Below the pieces are notes generated by a model, which worked only from the letters and a program-made list of their open reading frames with translations, was not told the origin of the DNA and searched no databases. The translations under genes were made by a program, and so were the position numbers. 64,000 nucleotides of DNA from Oculatella sp. LEGE 06141 (lineage in GTDB: Bacteria; Cyanobacteriota; Cyanobacteriia; Elainellales; Elainellaceae), in the NCBI RefSeq assembly GCF_015207605.1, contig NZ_JADEWO010000018.1, positions 1 to 64,000 on the forward strand, written 5' to 3'. Below are positions 8,695 through 16,677 of this stretch, in pieces; the stretch's first letter is position 1; every line of letters begins with the position of its first letter.

Positions 8695-9468
8695 ATGAAA
8701 TACTGGCGTGAAACGTTCGCGGTTGCCCAACGAATCTTAATTGAGTTGCTTCGACGACGGCGAAGCCTGGTCTTCTGGAGTATCTTTCCGATTTCTGTCC
8801 TCCTGCTCAACGGCTACATTTTGGCGGAACGGGCAAACCTAACGATGGCGCAAGCCTTTGAGAGTGCTGCCCCGTCCACGCTGGTCGGCGCGGCGCTGTT
8901 CTTTAGCTGTTTGGGTGGCAGTGTTGCCACCGTAGTAGCCGAACGGGAACAGCAAACCCTCAAACGTTTATTTATCTCACCCATTAGCGGTACGTCCTAC
9001 TTCTTAGGGATCTTTCTAGCCCATAGTTTTATTGGCATTGGTCAAACTCTGTTAGTGTATGCTACCGCAGCTTTTTGGGGCGCTCAATTCAATGGGTCTG
9101 TGCTGTTGGGGGGATGTATTATCGTGCTGAGCATCATTTCCTATGTTGGGGTTGGTTTTGTGTTGGGCACCCAGTTGGCTCGTCGTACCGAGGATGTTAA
9201 TGCGCTGGTGGCTGCATTTGGAGTGCCGTTGTTGATTTTGGGAGGGGCATTTTTGCCAACGTCTCTTTTCCCAGAAACGCTGCTGAATGTGGCTGAGTTT
9301 AACCCGATTTACCACATGAATGAGGCTTTGTTAGGCGTTTCTGCCGGAGGAGATGAGATAACAGAGATTGAACCACACTTTTTGTTTTTGTGTGCATTTG
9401 CGATCGCCATGGTCATAGCCGGATGGTTGTCCTATCGGCGGATGCTCAGCGTTGAGCGCAGGTTATAG
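8695..9468 (+). CDS. ABC-2 type transporter permease
   Basis: A 257-residue membrane protein with about six hydrophobic segments. Features typical of ABC-2 exporter permeases include a cytoplasmic basic N-terminus (LLRRRRSLVFWSIFP), REQQTLKRLFISPISGTSYF and a final PIYHMNEALLG. The ATG at 8695 was chosen; a TTG 30 nt upstream (8665) in frame would overlap the divergent gene's start, and neither has a clear Shine-Dalgarno sequence. It is paired with the ATPase gene 50 bp downstream. The pair resembles drug- or lipid-exporting two-gene ABC systems; the substrate is not evident. Confidence 0.88.
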   Translation: MKYWRETFAVAQRILIELLRRRRSLVFWSIFPISVLLLNGYILAERANLTMAQAFESAAPSTLVGAALFFSCLGGSVATVVAEREQQTLKRLFISPISGTSYFLGIFLAHSFIGIGQTLLVYATAAFWGAQFNGSVLLGGCIIVLSIISYVGVGFVLGTQLARRTEDVNALVAAFGVPLLILGGAFLPTSLFPETLLNVAEFNPIYHMNEALLGVSAGGDEITEIEPHFLFLCAFAIAMVIAGWLSYRRMLSVERRL

Positions 9469-9518
9469 TGTCTGCTGCGTTCGCCCCACCCTCATGACCT
9501 ATTATCAAACTTAAACTT

Positions 9519-10415
9519 GTGCTGAGAATTGAAACATTAAATAAGTCCTACGGCGATCGCGCAGTGCTACAGGATTTGACGCTCCACATCCCACCGGGCG
9601 AGGTGTATGGGCTGCTAGGCTCCAATGGTGCGGGCAAAACCACCACCATCAACATCATCTGCAATTTGCTGAAGGCCGATCGCGGCACAATTCTAATTGA
9701 CAATCAGCCCGTTTCAAATGCAACCCAACCGTTGATTGGCATTGCCCCACAGGAAAACCTGCTGTATAAAACGCTGACCTGTGAAGAAAATCTGCAATTC
9801 TTTGGCCGCATTTATGGATTGCGGGGGCGATCGTTGCACCAACAGGTAGAGAAATGTTTAGACGCGGTTCATTTAGCCAGTCGAGCCAGAAGCCCGGTGG
9901 AGACGTTAAGCGGCGGTATGCAGCGGCGGATGAACATTGCTGTGGCGCTGGTGCATCAACCCAAACTGGTGATTTTAGACGAACCAACAACCGGATTAGA
10001 TATTGAAGCCCGATACGAGATCTGGGAACTGATTCGCACCTTGCAGCAACAGGGCATCACGGTGCTGTTGACCACGCACCTGCTCGACGAAGCAGAACGC
10101 CTTTCCTCTCGCATTGGTATCCTCAAAGGCGGGCGAATTGTGGCGGAGGGCAGCATGGAGCAGTTGCGGCAGCGGATTCCAGCACAGGAGATTGTGATCG
10201 TAGAAACAGCCGACGAACAGCAGGCGATCGCCCGTGCCCAGGCGCATGGCTTTACCGAGCGACGCTATGGCAATGACCTCGCCTTCTGGTTACCAGAACC
10301 ATTGGAGTTGCAAGAGATAATTGCCCGATTTGACGGAATTACCTTAAAGTCGATCGCCCGACAGCCCGTGCGGTTAGAACACATTTATATTGAAGTGACG
10401 CAGGCCGAACCCTGA
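9519..10415 (+). CDS. ABC transporter ATP-binding protein
   Basis: A 298-residue ATPase partner of the preceding permease. Walker A GSNGAGKTTT (about residues 34-43), signature LSGGMQRR, Walker B LVILDEPTTGLD and the H-loop TTHLLDEAE are all intact. The roughly 80-residue C-terminal extension is of the kind seen in DrrA/CcmA-like exporter ATPases. The start is GTG at 9519. The 50-bp gap to the permease and shared strand indicate one operon. Confidence 0.92.
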   Translation: MLRIETLNKSYGDRAVLQDLTLHIPPGEVYGLLGSNGAGKTTTINIICNLLKADRGTILIDNQPVSNATQPLIGIAPQENLLYKTLTCEENLQFFGRIYGLRGRSLHQQVEKCLDAVHLASRARSPVETLSGGMQRRMNIAVALVHQPKLVILDEPTTGLDIEARYEIWELIRTLQQQGITVLLTTHLLDEAERLSSRIGILKGGRIVAEGSMEQLRQRIPAQEIVIVETADEQQAIARAQAHGFTERRYGNDLAFWLPEPLELQEIIARFDGITLKSIARQPVRLEHIYIEVTQAEP

Positions 10416-10651
10416 GGTTTGCATGGTACCCTGTTGCCAACTTTAAGTTAGGCTCGCCAGGACGCGATACATTAAACGCGATAGGTCGAAACAGTACGCC
10501 GTCAATGGTGGCCTATCTGGATTGGTGCCCGGAAATACCGAATCGAGTAGACAGGTTGCACAATACTGCTGCTATTTAGTTGATATGTGGACAGACAACC
10601 CACCCTTTCCAAATCAAACGTTAATGCCGTTTAGGAGCAAGGCTTGAGTCC

Positions 10652-11176
10652 ATGTTGAATGCTCCCGGTGATGACCCTGGTCAAAACGGCAGTTTAACAG
10701 ACCGCCAGAAAGCACAGGCTGAGGTTTTAAATTCAACTCCCACGGTTCATTTAAGCCAGTGGTTTCAAGGTGAGTTTGAAGCAGGCTGGCAAGCAGTGGA
10801 CGAATTGCTCAGCCCGATGGCGGGTTTAGGGCTTACACAGACAGAGTCTGTGTCTATTCAGCGAGCAACCCCAATCTGGCTAGATCTCCAATCGGCTCGG
10901 CAAGCCGACGGCATTTTGGTAGTTACCCTGAGCCAGGGAAGCGATCGCCAGATTGCAATTCAGCTTCAGGTTCATGCCATTGACGACACAACCCCATTGG
11001 TCGAACAGTTGACCCTCACGGTCATTGATGAAGCGGGAGCCACTTTTTTGGAGACAGCAGCGGCAGCAGGCGATCGCCTGCTGCAAACGCCCCGGTTTCA
11101 GGGTCGCCCCGGCGAACGCTTTCGCGGGTTAGTGGCATTAGACCAGGACAGCGTGGCGCTCGACTTTGTGATTTGA
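10652..11176 (+). CDS. DUF1822-family protein, short form
   Basis: A 174-residue protein of unknown function. The C-terminal end, FQGRPGERFRGLVALDQDSV followed by ALDFVI, matches the conserved end of the cyanobacterial DUF1822 family, as does the central segment on protein-sequence-based low-complexity beta strands. DUF1822 proteins are usually longer, so this is a C-terminal-domain-only version. It stands alone, about 240 bp after the ABC exporter genes. No signal peptide or membrane segment is seen. Confidence 0.7.
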   Translation: MLNAPGDDPGQNGSLTDRQKAQAEVLNSTPTVHLSQWFQGEFEAGWQAVDELLSPMAGLGLTQTESVSIQRATPIWLDLQSARQADGILVVTLSQGSDRQIAIQLQVHAIDDTTPLVEQLTLTVIDEAGATFLETAAAAGDRLLQTPRFQGRPGERFRGLVALDQDSVALDFVI

Positions 11177-11245
11177 CTCAATCCCTGCCTCTCTCATAAA
11201 ACCAGCTCGCATGAATGCGGCACTCCCAGAAACCAGGTGTGCCAC

Positions 11246-12088
11246 TTTTCCACAGCCTTTATGAGAAAAATAGTTCTTCCGGTAGAAATGAATTGATATT
11301 GAAAACTCTGATAGGACGCATGGAGTTTTCTACATTAATCTGAACAAAATAAATTCTTAAGAAACAGCGGAGCTAGGTTAAGGCTCGATCTAAAAAGTTT
11401 TCCTGTTTTTTCAGATCTTGTTGCCCAAATCACGGTAATTTACAGAGTAGTTCATGCGATCGCCCTTGATCCCCAGCGTTTCAGCCCTTAATCTTCCCAT
11501 CTTCTCATTTTTTGCAATTCTTATCTTTTGATCGGTTTTTCCCCATTCATTCCACAGAGTTTCCACAGGGCAAGCAAGGTTTTTCCACAACCCAACCGAA
11601 GTTTTCCACAGGGAACAACGCAATAATCACGGCTTGCTGAGTTCTTGGGGATTATTACAGTCGGACGCGATTTTACTCATAAAAGCGGTTTTCCATGAAG
11701 TAATGTAACAACAATAAGAGCAAAAGCCGCATTCTTTCGTTAGTTTGTTTTTGTCTCGCATTGCTTCTCAATATTCGGCAACGTTGACAACACCACCCCC
11801 CCCTGACGCAAAATGATTCGACTACCAACAAAAGCGTACTGACTTGCCGCCTGCCTGGGGACACCATCAGACACCTGTGGAAAACCTGAGGTTTCAGCAC
11901 CAGTCAGCTAGCGCTCGTTTTGGCTGCGACAATACGGAACTTTAAGCTATGAACTTTAGGATTAGACATTGATGATTTCAGCGTTCAGTAGAGCGGTTGA
12001 GACATCTTGCTAGCCAACGTCGCAGCTTTTCAGTCTCCAGATTCAGTTGTTGCTGTGGTAGCTCCCCCAGAGTTCTCTTTTATCCACA
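11246..12088. other. Cluster of DnaA-type boxes in a 930-bp gene-free region, candidate origin of replication
   Basis: Between the DUF1822 and DUF2811 genes (11177-12107) no convincing gene is present. TTTTCCACA occurs exactly at 11246-11254, 11581-11589 and 11602-11610, and inverted at 11876-11884. GTTTCCACA (one mismatch) is at 11559-11567, CATTCCACA (two mismatches) at 11548-11556, and the E. coli consensus TTATCCACA at 12080-12088. The boxes starting at 11548, 11559, 11581 and 11602 are 11, 22 and 21 bp apart, so they face the same side of the helix. An AT-rich stretch (about 11325-11365 and 11390-11420) precedes them. TTTTCCACA is the DnaA box known from cyanobacterial origins. dnaA and dnaN are not in the window, so this may instead be a DnaA-regulated or titration site. 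Confidence 0.5.
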
Positions 12089-12107
12089 CGCTATATCGAG
12101 GTTTCCA

Positions 12108-12332
12108 ATGAACGCAACGATCAGCATTCTGGTAGAAGTTCCAGAAGACCTGCACGAATCTCTCGCCAGCTTCTTAGAAGCTCGTCCTGATTGGGATCAA
12201 GACCGGGTATTCTCAGCGGCTCTGTCGTTGTTTTTGCTCCAGCACAGCAACAGCAACACCCCCGATCGGTCTTTGAACTATCGGCGGGCTGCGCGGGTTT
12301 ATCTTGATACGCTGTTCAAAAATGCTGTGTAA
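12108..12332 (+). CDS. DUF2811 family small protein
   Basis: A 74-residue protein. It opens MNATISILVEVPEDLHESLA and continues with ARPDWDQDRVFSAALSLFLL and ARVYLDTLF, which match the small cyanobacterial DUF2811 family as I know it. The ATG at 12108 has GAGG six nt upstream; an in-frame extension 111 nt upstream has no such support. Function is unknown; the amphipathic helix-rich composition resembles ribbon-helix-helix-sized proteins, but no DNA-binding motif is clear. It lies immediately beside the DnaA-box cluster. Confidence 0.78.
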   Translation: MNATISILVEVPEDLHESLASFLEARPDWDQDRVFSAALSLFLLQHSNSNTPDRSLNYRRAARVYLDTLFKNAV

Positions 12333-12513
12333 CGGGTCACTCGTAGAATGGCAGTAAAGGCTAAATGCGATCGGAAAAAGACCGCTAGAGCCGTTGATTG
12401 GTTAGAAAAAGTTAGCGGTATTCGTTTTAACCCTCCAACGTTCAACCGTTCTAACCGTCGCGCTGTTTGCCGCTTGAACCCAGTTATTGTTAGGCATTGC
12501 TCCTCCATGCCCG

Positions 12514-13119
12514 TTATTCAGTTTTTGCAACTTTGGCCTCTGAATATGCTCGGTTCAACTCTGCCATCGCTTCATGACTGCCGCCTTGATCAGGATGATA
12601 ATCTCGGGACAAGCTTCTGTAGGCTGCTTCAATCACGGTTAACGGTGCATCTGGAGATACATACAGGACGCGCCACCACGGTAAGCTACGCGCCGCACCC
12701 GGTTTAGGAATAAAGGCTTTCTTTGCCCGATAGCCCACAAATTCCTTTTCCAGGGTAGTGCAGCGACGTTGGCGGATTGAGCGCTTTTGGGCAATGGCTA
12801 GCCCGATGTCTCGCATGTTGCCCGTGACCGTATCCCACACACTACAGGTGAACGCATACTCAACGCCCTTTAGCTTGAACGATATCGCAGCGCTAGGGTC
12901 GATCGGTTGTTTGTAGTCTTCGGGATAGCCAATGAAACCATTCAACGGCTGCACATCGCACGAAATAACGATATCAGTAGCCTGAAGCAGGGTCAGTTCA
13001 TAAATTAAATCATCAGCTGCGCGAGCCAGCGAAACTTGAGTTTTCGTTGGCTCGCTTTTCGTCGTCCGCAGCGCACCAGGGGGCAGGATGTGAGGGTACT
13101 GAAGTTTGACGGCACTCAT
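12514..13119 (-). CDS. J-domain protein, 201 residues
   Basis: The C-terminal 55 residues form a J domain: VSPDAPLTVIEAAYRSLSRD, then the HPD motif at residues 175-177 (YHPDQGG) and a short final helix, MAELNRAYSEA. The J domain stimulates DnaK-type ATPases. The N-terminal 140 residues match no family I recognise and contain a basic patch (QKRSIRQRRC). Placing J at the C-terminus is the reverse of canonical DnaJ. The gene is convergent with the DUF2811 gene, and no strong ribosome-binding site precedes its ATG. Confidence 0.8.
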   Translation of the reverse strand: MSAVKLQYPHILPPGALRTTKSEPTKTQVSLARAADDLIYELTLLQATDIVISCDVQPLNGFIGYPEDYKQPIDPSAAISFKLKGVEYAFTCSVWDTVTGNMRDIGLAIAQKRSIRQRRCTTLEKEFVGYRAKKAFIPKPGAARSLPWWRVLYVSPDAPLTVIEAAYRSLSRDYHPDQGGSHEAMAELNRAYSEAKVAKTE

Positions 13120-13414
13120 AAGAACGGTTCTGTGATGAAGCTAATACGGTTAACAGGGACAGGAGCAAGGGGCACTAACAAACCATCAGGAACAGATCAG
13201 GGGATGAAAATTGCATAGATGTCCGGAATGGAACCAGAGAATTGGTTTTAGAGAAAGTAGAGGAACGGATCTGTCTGGGGGGTGAACTGATCGCGACCAG
13301 GGCAGACTTGAATTGAGAGGGGTGCTTCAACTGAACGAACGCATTGAAACGAATGCGGTTCAGGCAGACTTTGAGATATACGCTAAACCCCAGAAGACAG
13401 GCTATCCAGCGATT

Positions 13415-13455
13415 ATTGTCCATCCAAGAATTGTCTATCCAATAATTGTCTATCG
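13415..13455. repeat. Three imperfect 15-bp direct repeats upstream of a Ser/Thr kinase gene
   Basis: ATTGTCCATCCAAGA, ATTGTCTATCCAATA and a truncated ATTGTCTATCG run head to tail. They lie in the 454-bp gap (13120-13573) between the divergent J-domain and kinase genes, about 120 bp before the kinase start. They could be regulator sites; nothing else recognisable is in this gap. Confidence 0.6.
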
Positions 13456-13573
13456 CTGTTTGACGATGAACAACCAGATTGGCGCGAACGACTGGCACAT
13501 CCTCTACTGAATTCATCCGCCGCCTTAGAAAGAATAGTGAGGCGAATAGCAACTGCTCTGAAGTGGGCAAAGC

Positions 13574-15508
13574 ATGGGACTGAACCTCTTTCGATTCCGA
13601 AAATCAACAAACTCTGACCAACCGCTGGCAAGGCGCTATCAAGTTGTCAGCCAGCTTGGTTCCGGTGGATTTAGTCAAACCTTTCTGGCTGAAGATTTGC
13701 ACCTTCCTGGTCACCCCCGCTGTGTGGTTAAGCAGTTGAAGCCACAGGTGCGTGACCCCAGCGGCCTGCAAACCGCTCGACGCTTGTTTGATACTGAAGC
13801 GCAGGTGCTGTACCAACTGGGGACACACCAGCAAATTCCGCGTCTGTTAGCTCACTTTGAAGATAATCAAGAGTTTTATCTGGTTCAAGAACTGATTGAT
13901 GGCAATCCGCTGACCCAGGAACTGGCAGCAGGGCAAAGGTGGCCAGAGCAAGCCGTAGTAACGATGCTGCTCGATTTGCTTCAGGTGCTGGTTTTTGTCC
14001 ATGCCCAAAACGTGATTCACCGCGACATCAAACCTTCTAACCTGATTCGTCGTCATCAAGACAATCGCATCGTTTTAATTGATTTTGGGGCAGTGAAGCA
14101 GGTTAGCACCCAGATTATTAACCCTAATTCCAACCCGACTCAAACGATCGCCATTGGCACCCAGGGCTACATGCCCAACGAGCAGCTCTGTGGCAATCCT
14201 CGGTTTAGCAGCGATATTTATGCCGTGGGAATGCTGGGAATTCAGGCATTGATCGGCATTCACCCCAAGCATTTGAGCATCGATCCCGATACCTATGAGG
14301 TGAACTGGCGCGATCGCCTTCCAACCCGAGCAGATGGCACACCGCTGGTGAATGCTGAACTGGCCGCCATTTTAGATCGAATGGTGTTCTACGATTTTCG
14401 CGATCGCTATGCCACTGCCGCAGAGGCGATCGAAGCATTGCGAACTGTGGCGATCGCACCCATCCACTTAGAGGTCACTGAACCCTATCTGCCGTCGCCA
14501 ACCCTACCACTGGCCGCTGGAGTTCCCCCGGATGACGAGTCCGAGTGGACTGAACACGCAGCCGATGCCTCCAGTGAACCATCTGAGGCAACGGCACCGC
14601 CCCCAGCAGCGGGTTCATCCTTTCAGGCCGCGTTTAACTCCAGCAGCCCAACCCAGGCTCTTACCGCTTCTAATCGCCTCAACTCGTCGCAGCAGACCAG
14701 TGCGTCTGCTCGACCCACTCCATCAACCATTCAAACCCACTCCAACCCATCACCTTTCCTGACCTGGCAACTGGGATTAATTCCACTCGGACTGGGTGCA
14801 GCTATAGTAGCGGCTGCCGCCACTGGCCTGATTGCGATTCCGGGGTTCGCACCTCAGTCCAATTCCCGCCCCGACCCTGCGGAAACATCGAGTGAGGAAT
14901 CGCCCCGAAACGATGCCGTCTCCCAAACGCCCGATCCCCAGGCTCAGCTAGCCGCAGTGTTAAACCAGGCCAACCGTCTGCGAACGGGAGAACGCTACAA
15001 CGAATCACTGCAACTGTACGACCAGGCGATCGCACTGGATGCCACTAATGTAGAAGCCTTGTGGGGACGCTGCTATAACCTGAACCGCTTACAGCGAGTA
15101 GAGGAGGCGATCGCCTCGTGCGATGCGGCCTTGCAGATTGAGCCAAATAACCCACAAGCGTTGTGGAGCAAGGGCTATGCCCTGGATCAGCAGCAAAACC
15201 ATCAAGGCGCATTGCAGTTATATGATCAGGCGATCGCCCAACAACCAGATTTTGCAGAAGCGTGGAGCAACAAAGGAACGGCCTTGCTGCTGTTGGGGCG
15301 TGCGCCTGAATCCATCACCGCTTTTGACCGAGCCATTCAGTTGGACTCAACCCTGGCGGAAGCCTGGAACAATCGCGGAGCAGCGCTATGGAGCGCTGGA
15401 CGGCAGAGCGAAGCGATCGCCTCTATCGATAAAGCGATTGAGCTGAAACCAGATTATGCAGACGCGCTGAGTTTACGGCAACAGATGCGGGACGCGATCG
15501 GGCGTTAA
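13574..15508 (+). CDS. Membrane-anchored Ser/Thr protein kinase with TPR repeats
   Basis: A 644-residue Hanks-type kinase. The kinase domain spans residues about 22-290, with a glycine loop LGSGGFSQTF, Lys53, the HRD at 149-151 (HRDIKPSNL) and the DFG at 170-172 (DFGAVK). A Pro/Ser/Thr-rich linker and one membrane helix (about residues 397-420) follow. The C-terminal part (about 455-640) holds roughly five TPR repeats, for example EALWGRCYNLNRLQRVEEAI and AEAWNNRGAALWSAGRQSEA. All catalytic residues are present. The layout, cytoplasmic kinase plus TPR, is common in cyanobacteria; substrates are unknown. Confidence 0.93.
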   Translation: MGLNLFRFRKSTNSDQPLARRYQVVSQLGSGGFSQTFLAEDLHLPGHPRCVVKQLKPQVRDPSGLQTARRLFDTEAQVLYQLGTHQQIPRLLAHFEDNQEFYLVQELIDGNPLTQELAAGQRWPEQAVVTMLLDLLQVLVFVHAQNVIHRDIKPSNLIRRHQDNRIVLIDFGAVKQVSTQIINPNSNPTQTIAIGTQGYMPNEQLCGNPRFSSDIYAVGMLGIQALIGIHPKHLSIDPDTYEVNWRDRLPTRADGTPLVNAELAAILDRMVFYDFRDRYATAAEAIEALRTVAIAPIHLEVTEPYLPSPTLPLAAGVPPDDESEWTEHAADASSEPSEATAPPPAAGSSFQAAFNSSSPTQALTASNRLNSSQQTSASARPTPSTIQTHSNPSPFLTWQLGLIPLGLGAAIVAAAATGLIAIPGFAPQSNSRPDPAETSSEESPRNDAVSQTPDPQAQLAAVLNQANRLRTGERYNESLQLYDQAIALDATNVEALWGRCYNLNRLQRVEEAIASCDAALQIEPNNPQALWSKGYALDQQQNHQGALQLYDQAIAQQPDFAEAWSNKGTALLLLGRAPESITAFDRAIQLDSTLAEAWNNRGAALWSAGRQSEAIASIDKAIELKPDYADALSLRQQMRDAIGR

Positions 15509-15567
15509 CCCTGAAGGATGGAGGGTTTGGAACGAATTTGCCCCGCAACCCGGCACCGCTAATTCGC

Positions 15568-16086
15568 CTAGCTGTCTTCTTTGGCGATCGCCGACTCGGA
15601 CTGTTTCATCCACGCTTCAGATCCCGGTTCATGAGGAAACAGCTTGGCCAACCAGGAATAGGGCACGATCGACGCTTGAGGGTAATCTGTGGTGAGTTTG
15701 GTATACCAGTAGGCCCAGGCAATTAACACACCCTGCAATGGTAGCCGAATCGCCTGCACCCAGGGAGACGTATCGGGAACCCCATCAATGATGTGAATAC
15801 GGTTCACGGCCATGTTGATGTTGGCTGGAAATACCGCAATGTAAAGCAGGATCAATCCCCATGCCGCCGCCTGACTGGTTGGCGGAATCATCAACCCAAT
15901 GCCGCCCAAAATTTCAAAAAAGCCGCTGAGATACACCAAAAACTCCGGCGCAGGCAACGCAGACGGCACGATTTTGGTGTAGGGTTCCGGGACAACGAAA
16001 TGAGTAATACCGACCACAATGATTGCGATCGCCAGGACAACCCTGAGACGTTCCTTATTTTGCTTACTGGTAAACTTTTGCAGCAT
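15568..16086 (-). CDS. DoxX-family membrane protein
   Basis: A 172-residue protein with four hydrophobic segments and the DoxX-type sequence VPEPYTKIVPSALPAPEFLV followed by YLSGFFEILGGIGLM. Family members are small integral membrane proteins linked to redox or thiosulfate metabolism in some species; no specific role can be assigned. The ATG at 16084-16086 is used. An in-frame TTG 42 nt upstream would include a GGGGGAGGAG stretch better read as a distant ribosome-binding site; the start is uncertain. It is convergent with the kinase gene. Confidence 0.82.
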   Translation of the reverse strand: MLQKFTSKQNKERLRVVLAIAIIVVGITHFVVPEPYTKIVPSALPAPEFLVYLSGFFEILGGIGLMIPPTSQAAAWGLILLYIAVFPANINMAVNRIHIIDGVPDTSPWVQAIRLPLQGVLIAWAYWYTKLTTDYPQASIVPYSWLAKLFPHEPGSEAWMKQSESAIAKEDS

Positions 16087-16273
16087 GGCAGTTGTGAGCT
16101 TATGGAGAAGCGATCGCTCCTCCCCCAAGGTAGGCCAGTAACCGCAATTGAACTAGCCTCTTTCGATAGAACCCTATCTTTCAAGCGAGTGATCCTGCTT
16201 TTCCCAAATTCTTGCAAAACAGAACGCCCCAAGAGGTTGGTTCATAAAGTAGCAAATGAGCTGTGTTGACCCC

Positions 16274-16371
16274 TTACAGCAGTTCCCAATCGAGTCAGCG
16301 ACAGTCTCGCCAAGATGAATGTGGAGTGTAGGGTTTAAGGCGTGGTGAATGCAAATGATAAATGGCTGTAA
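16274..16371. mobile_element. MITE-like repeat, copy 1
   Basis: A 98-bp element beginning TTACAGCAGTT and ending ATGGCTGTAA, so its ends are short inverted repeats (TTACAGC/GCTGTAA). A second copy at 62625-62714 shares its start (the CAATCGAGTCAG and CAGTCTCGCCAAGA segments) and end (TGGTGAATGCAAATGA). TA at both tips fits elements mobilised by IS630/Tc1-type transposases; that assignment is inference. No coding capacity. Confidence 0.65.
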
Positions 16372-16432
16372 ATTCCCTATTCTGGGGAATTGAAACAGCA
16401 TCAGCTCAGAGGTTCTCCAAGTTTGGGGTTGT

Positions 16433-16504
16433 AGCACCTGCGGCAAGCCAGAAAAGGGAACGGTTCGAGCGACCATCAGTCCTTTTTAAACAGCCTCTAA
16501 CGAC
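16433..16504. repeat. Dispersed repeat, copy 1
   Basis: The segment with CACCTGCGGCAAGCC, CGGTTCGAGC and TTTAAACAGCCTCTAACGAC corresponds base for base, with some substitutions, to 59676-59739. The sequence just before it contains an inverted repeat AATTCCC/GGGGAATT (about 16372-16393). Non-coding; probably part of a small non-autonomous element. Confidence 0.5.
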
Positions 16505-16563
16505 TCAAGCAATGCAACGCGACGGATACCACCAACCCGCAACACCTTACGGAGGGGGGCTGG

Positions 16564-16612
16564 GGGACGCGCTTCGTCCCTCAGTGGGGATTTGGGGGCT
16601 AGCCCCCAAATC
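16564..16612. repeat. Two palindromes downstream of thiO-thiG
   Basis: GGGACG and CGTCCC form a hairpin at about 16565-16580. It is followed by a perfect 24-bp palindrome at 16589-16612 with arms GATTTGGGGGCT and AGCCCCCAAATC. The site lies 66 bp beyond the stop of the minus-strand thiO-thiG gene. It may act as a transcription or processing barrier, but there is no T-run. Confidence 0.6.
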
Positions 16613-16677
16613 TTAAACCAGGTCAGCAACCTGCACGGCTCTCTAACCCCAAACCGAAACAGCCCCCTTCTATACCC

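Noticed and set aside
13175-13570. A 131-codon minus-strand reading upstream of the TPR kinase
   Set aside because: It covers the tandem repeats and a region with weak codon pattern, and has no ribosome-binding site.
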